The translations under genes were made by a program, and so were the position numbers. 6,527 nt of DNA, from contig CAUCWU010000147.1 of NCBI GenBank assembly GCA_958446555.1, forward strand, positions 1 to 6,527. Direction: 5' to 3'. The notes below the pieces were generated by a model that saw only the letters and a list, made by a program, of their open reading frames with translations, was not told the DNA's origin and did not search any database. Positions 6,399 through 6,527 of the stretch are shown in pieces (position 1 is the stretch's first letter; the number at the start of each line of letters is the position of its first letter). The stretch comes from an uncultured Lachnospiraceae bacterium (lineage in GTDB: Bacteria > Bacillota > Clostridia > Lachnospirales > Lachnospiraceae).

Positions 6399-6527
6399 TT
6401 ATGCTTCTTTTAATGCTTCCTCATATTTCTCGAGAATGATCTTCTGCACATAATCTCGTGTCTCTGAGTTAATGGGATGTGCAATATCACGATATTCTCC
6501 TGTTGCCGATTTACGGCTTGGCATCGC
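6399..6527 (-). CDS. spoVG: SpoVG family RNA/DNA-binding regulator (C-terminal 42 residues, cut by window edge)
   Basis: SpoVG is a small nucleic-acid-binding regulator of about 85-100 residues that affects septation, sporulation and envelope or virulence genes in Firmicutes. Only the last 42 residues are in the window. They begin AMPSRKSATGEYRDIAHPIN, which matches the highly conserved SpoVG core (FVAMPSRK...G.(F/Y)RDIAHPI), then run into a charged helix ending ALKEA and a TAA stop (6399-6401). This short tail is typical of clostridial members. Its promoter and start lie outside the window. It ends at the bidirectional terminator, so it is probably not co-transcribed with the genes to its left except by read-through. 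Confidence 0.95.
   Translation of the reverse strand, partial: AMPSRKSATGEYRDIAHPINSETRDYVQKIILEKYEEALKEA

Noticed and set aside
6171..6453. Overlapping plus-strand open frames of about 77-80 codons
   Set aside because: They lie within the structured RNA and run into the spoVG antisense strand. They lack a convincing ribosome site and encode low-complexity, Arg-rich or patternless sequence.
1..6527. CRISPR array, tRNA, rRNA, insertion sequence or prophage genes
   Set aside because: No regular short direct repeats with spacers, no tRNA cloverleaf with TTC arm, no transposase or integrase frame seen.

Overview
The window looks like chromosomal DNA from a spore-forming member of the Clostridia, most likely Lachnospiraceae. 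This is inferred from spoVG, the pth-mfd gene order, strong AGGAGG-type ribosome binding sites, and a membrane-anchored deacetylase-like protein of a kind I associate with that family. No species can be named. All protein genes lie on the minus strand and read from right to left.

Layout in transcription order: the 3' end of spoVG (6399-6527, cut by the window edge) ends at a bidirectional terminator (6345-6372). Next is a gene-free stretch of about 416 bases (5983-6398), which is not empty. Its plus strand folds into what appears to be a structured non-coding RNA (about 6097-6372) with a three-way junction, a long closing helix and a pseudoknot. A divergent promoter pair whose -10 elements overlap (6062-6111) faces the RNA on one side and the envelope genes on the other. 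The minus-strand promoter drives a secreted protein with four GBS_Bsp-like repeats (4627-5982), followed by a membrane-anchored polysaccharide-deacetylase-like protein (3018-4586), pth (2432-3007) and the first two thirds of mfd (1-2333, cut by the window edge). Gaps of 40, 10 and 98 bases with no clear minus-strand terminator suggest one operon. A long REP-like hairpin sits in the pth-mfd gap.

Functionally, pth (recycling of peptidyl-tRNA) and mfd (rescue of stalled RNA polymerase and strand-specific repair) are housekeeping genes that follow spoVG in Bacillus subtilis and relatives, with other genes between. Here two cell-envelope genes lie in that neighbourhood, and the promoter upstream of them may also supply pth and mfd. 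The most noteworthy item is the structured RNA opposite spoVG. I could not identify its family with certainty; the raiA-motif RNA is my best candidate by architecture only.
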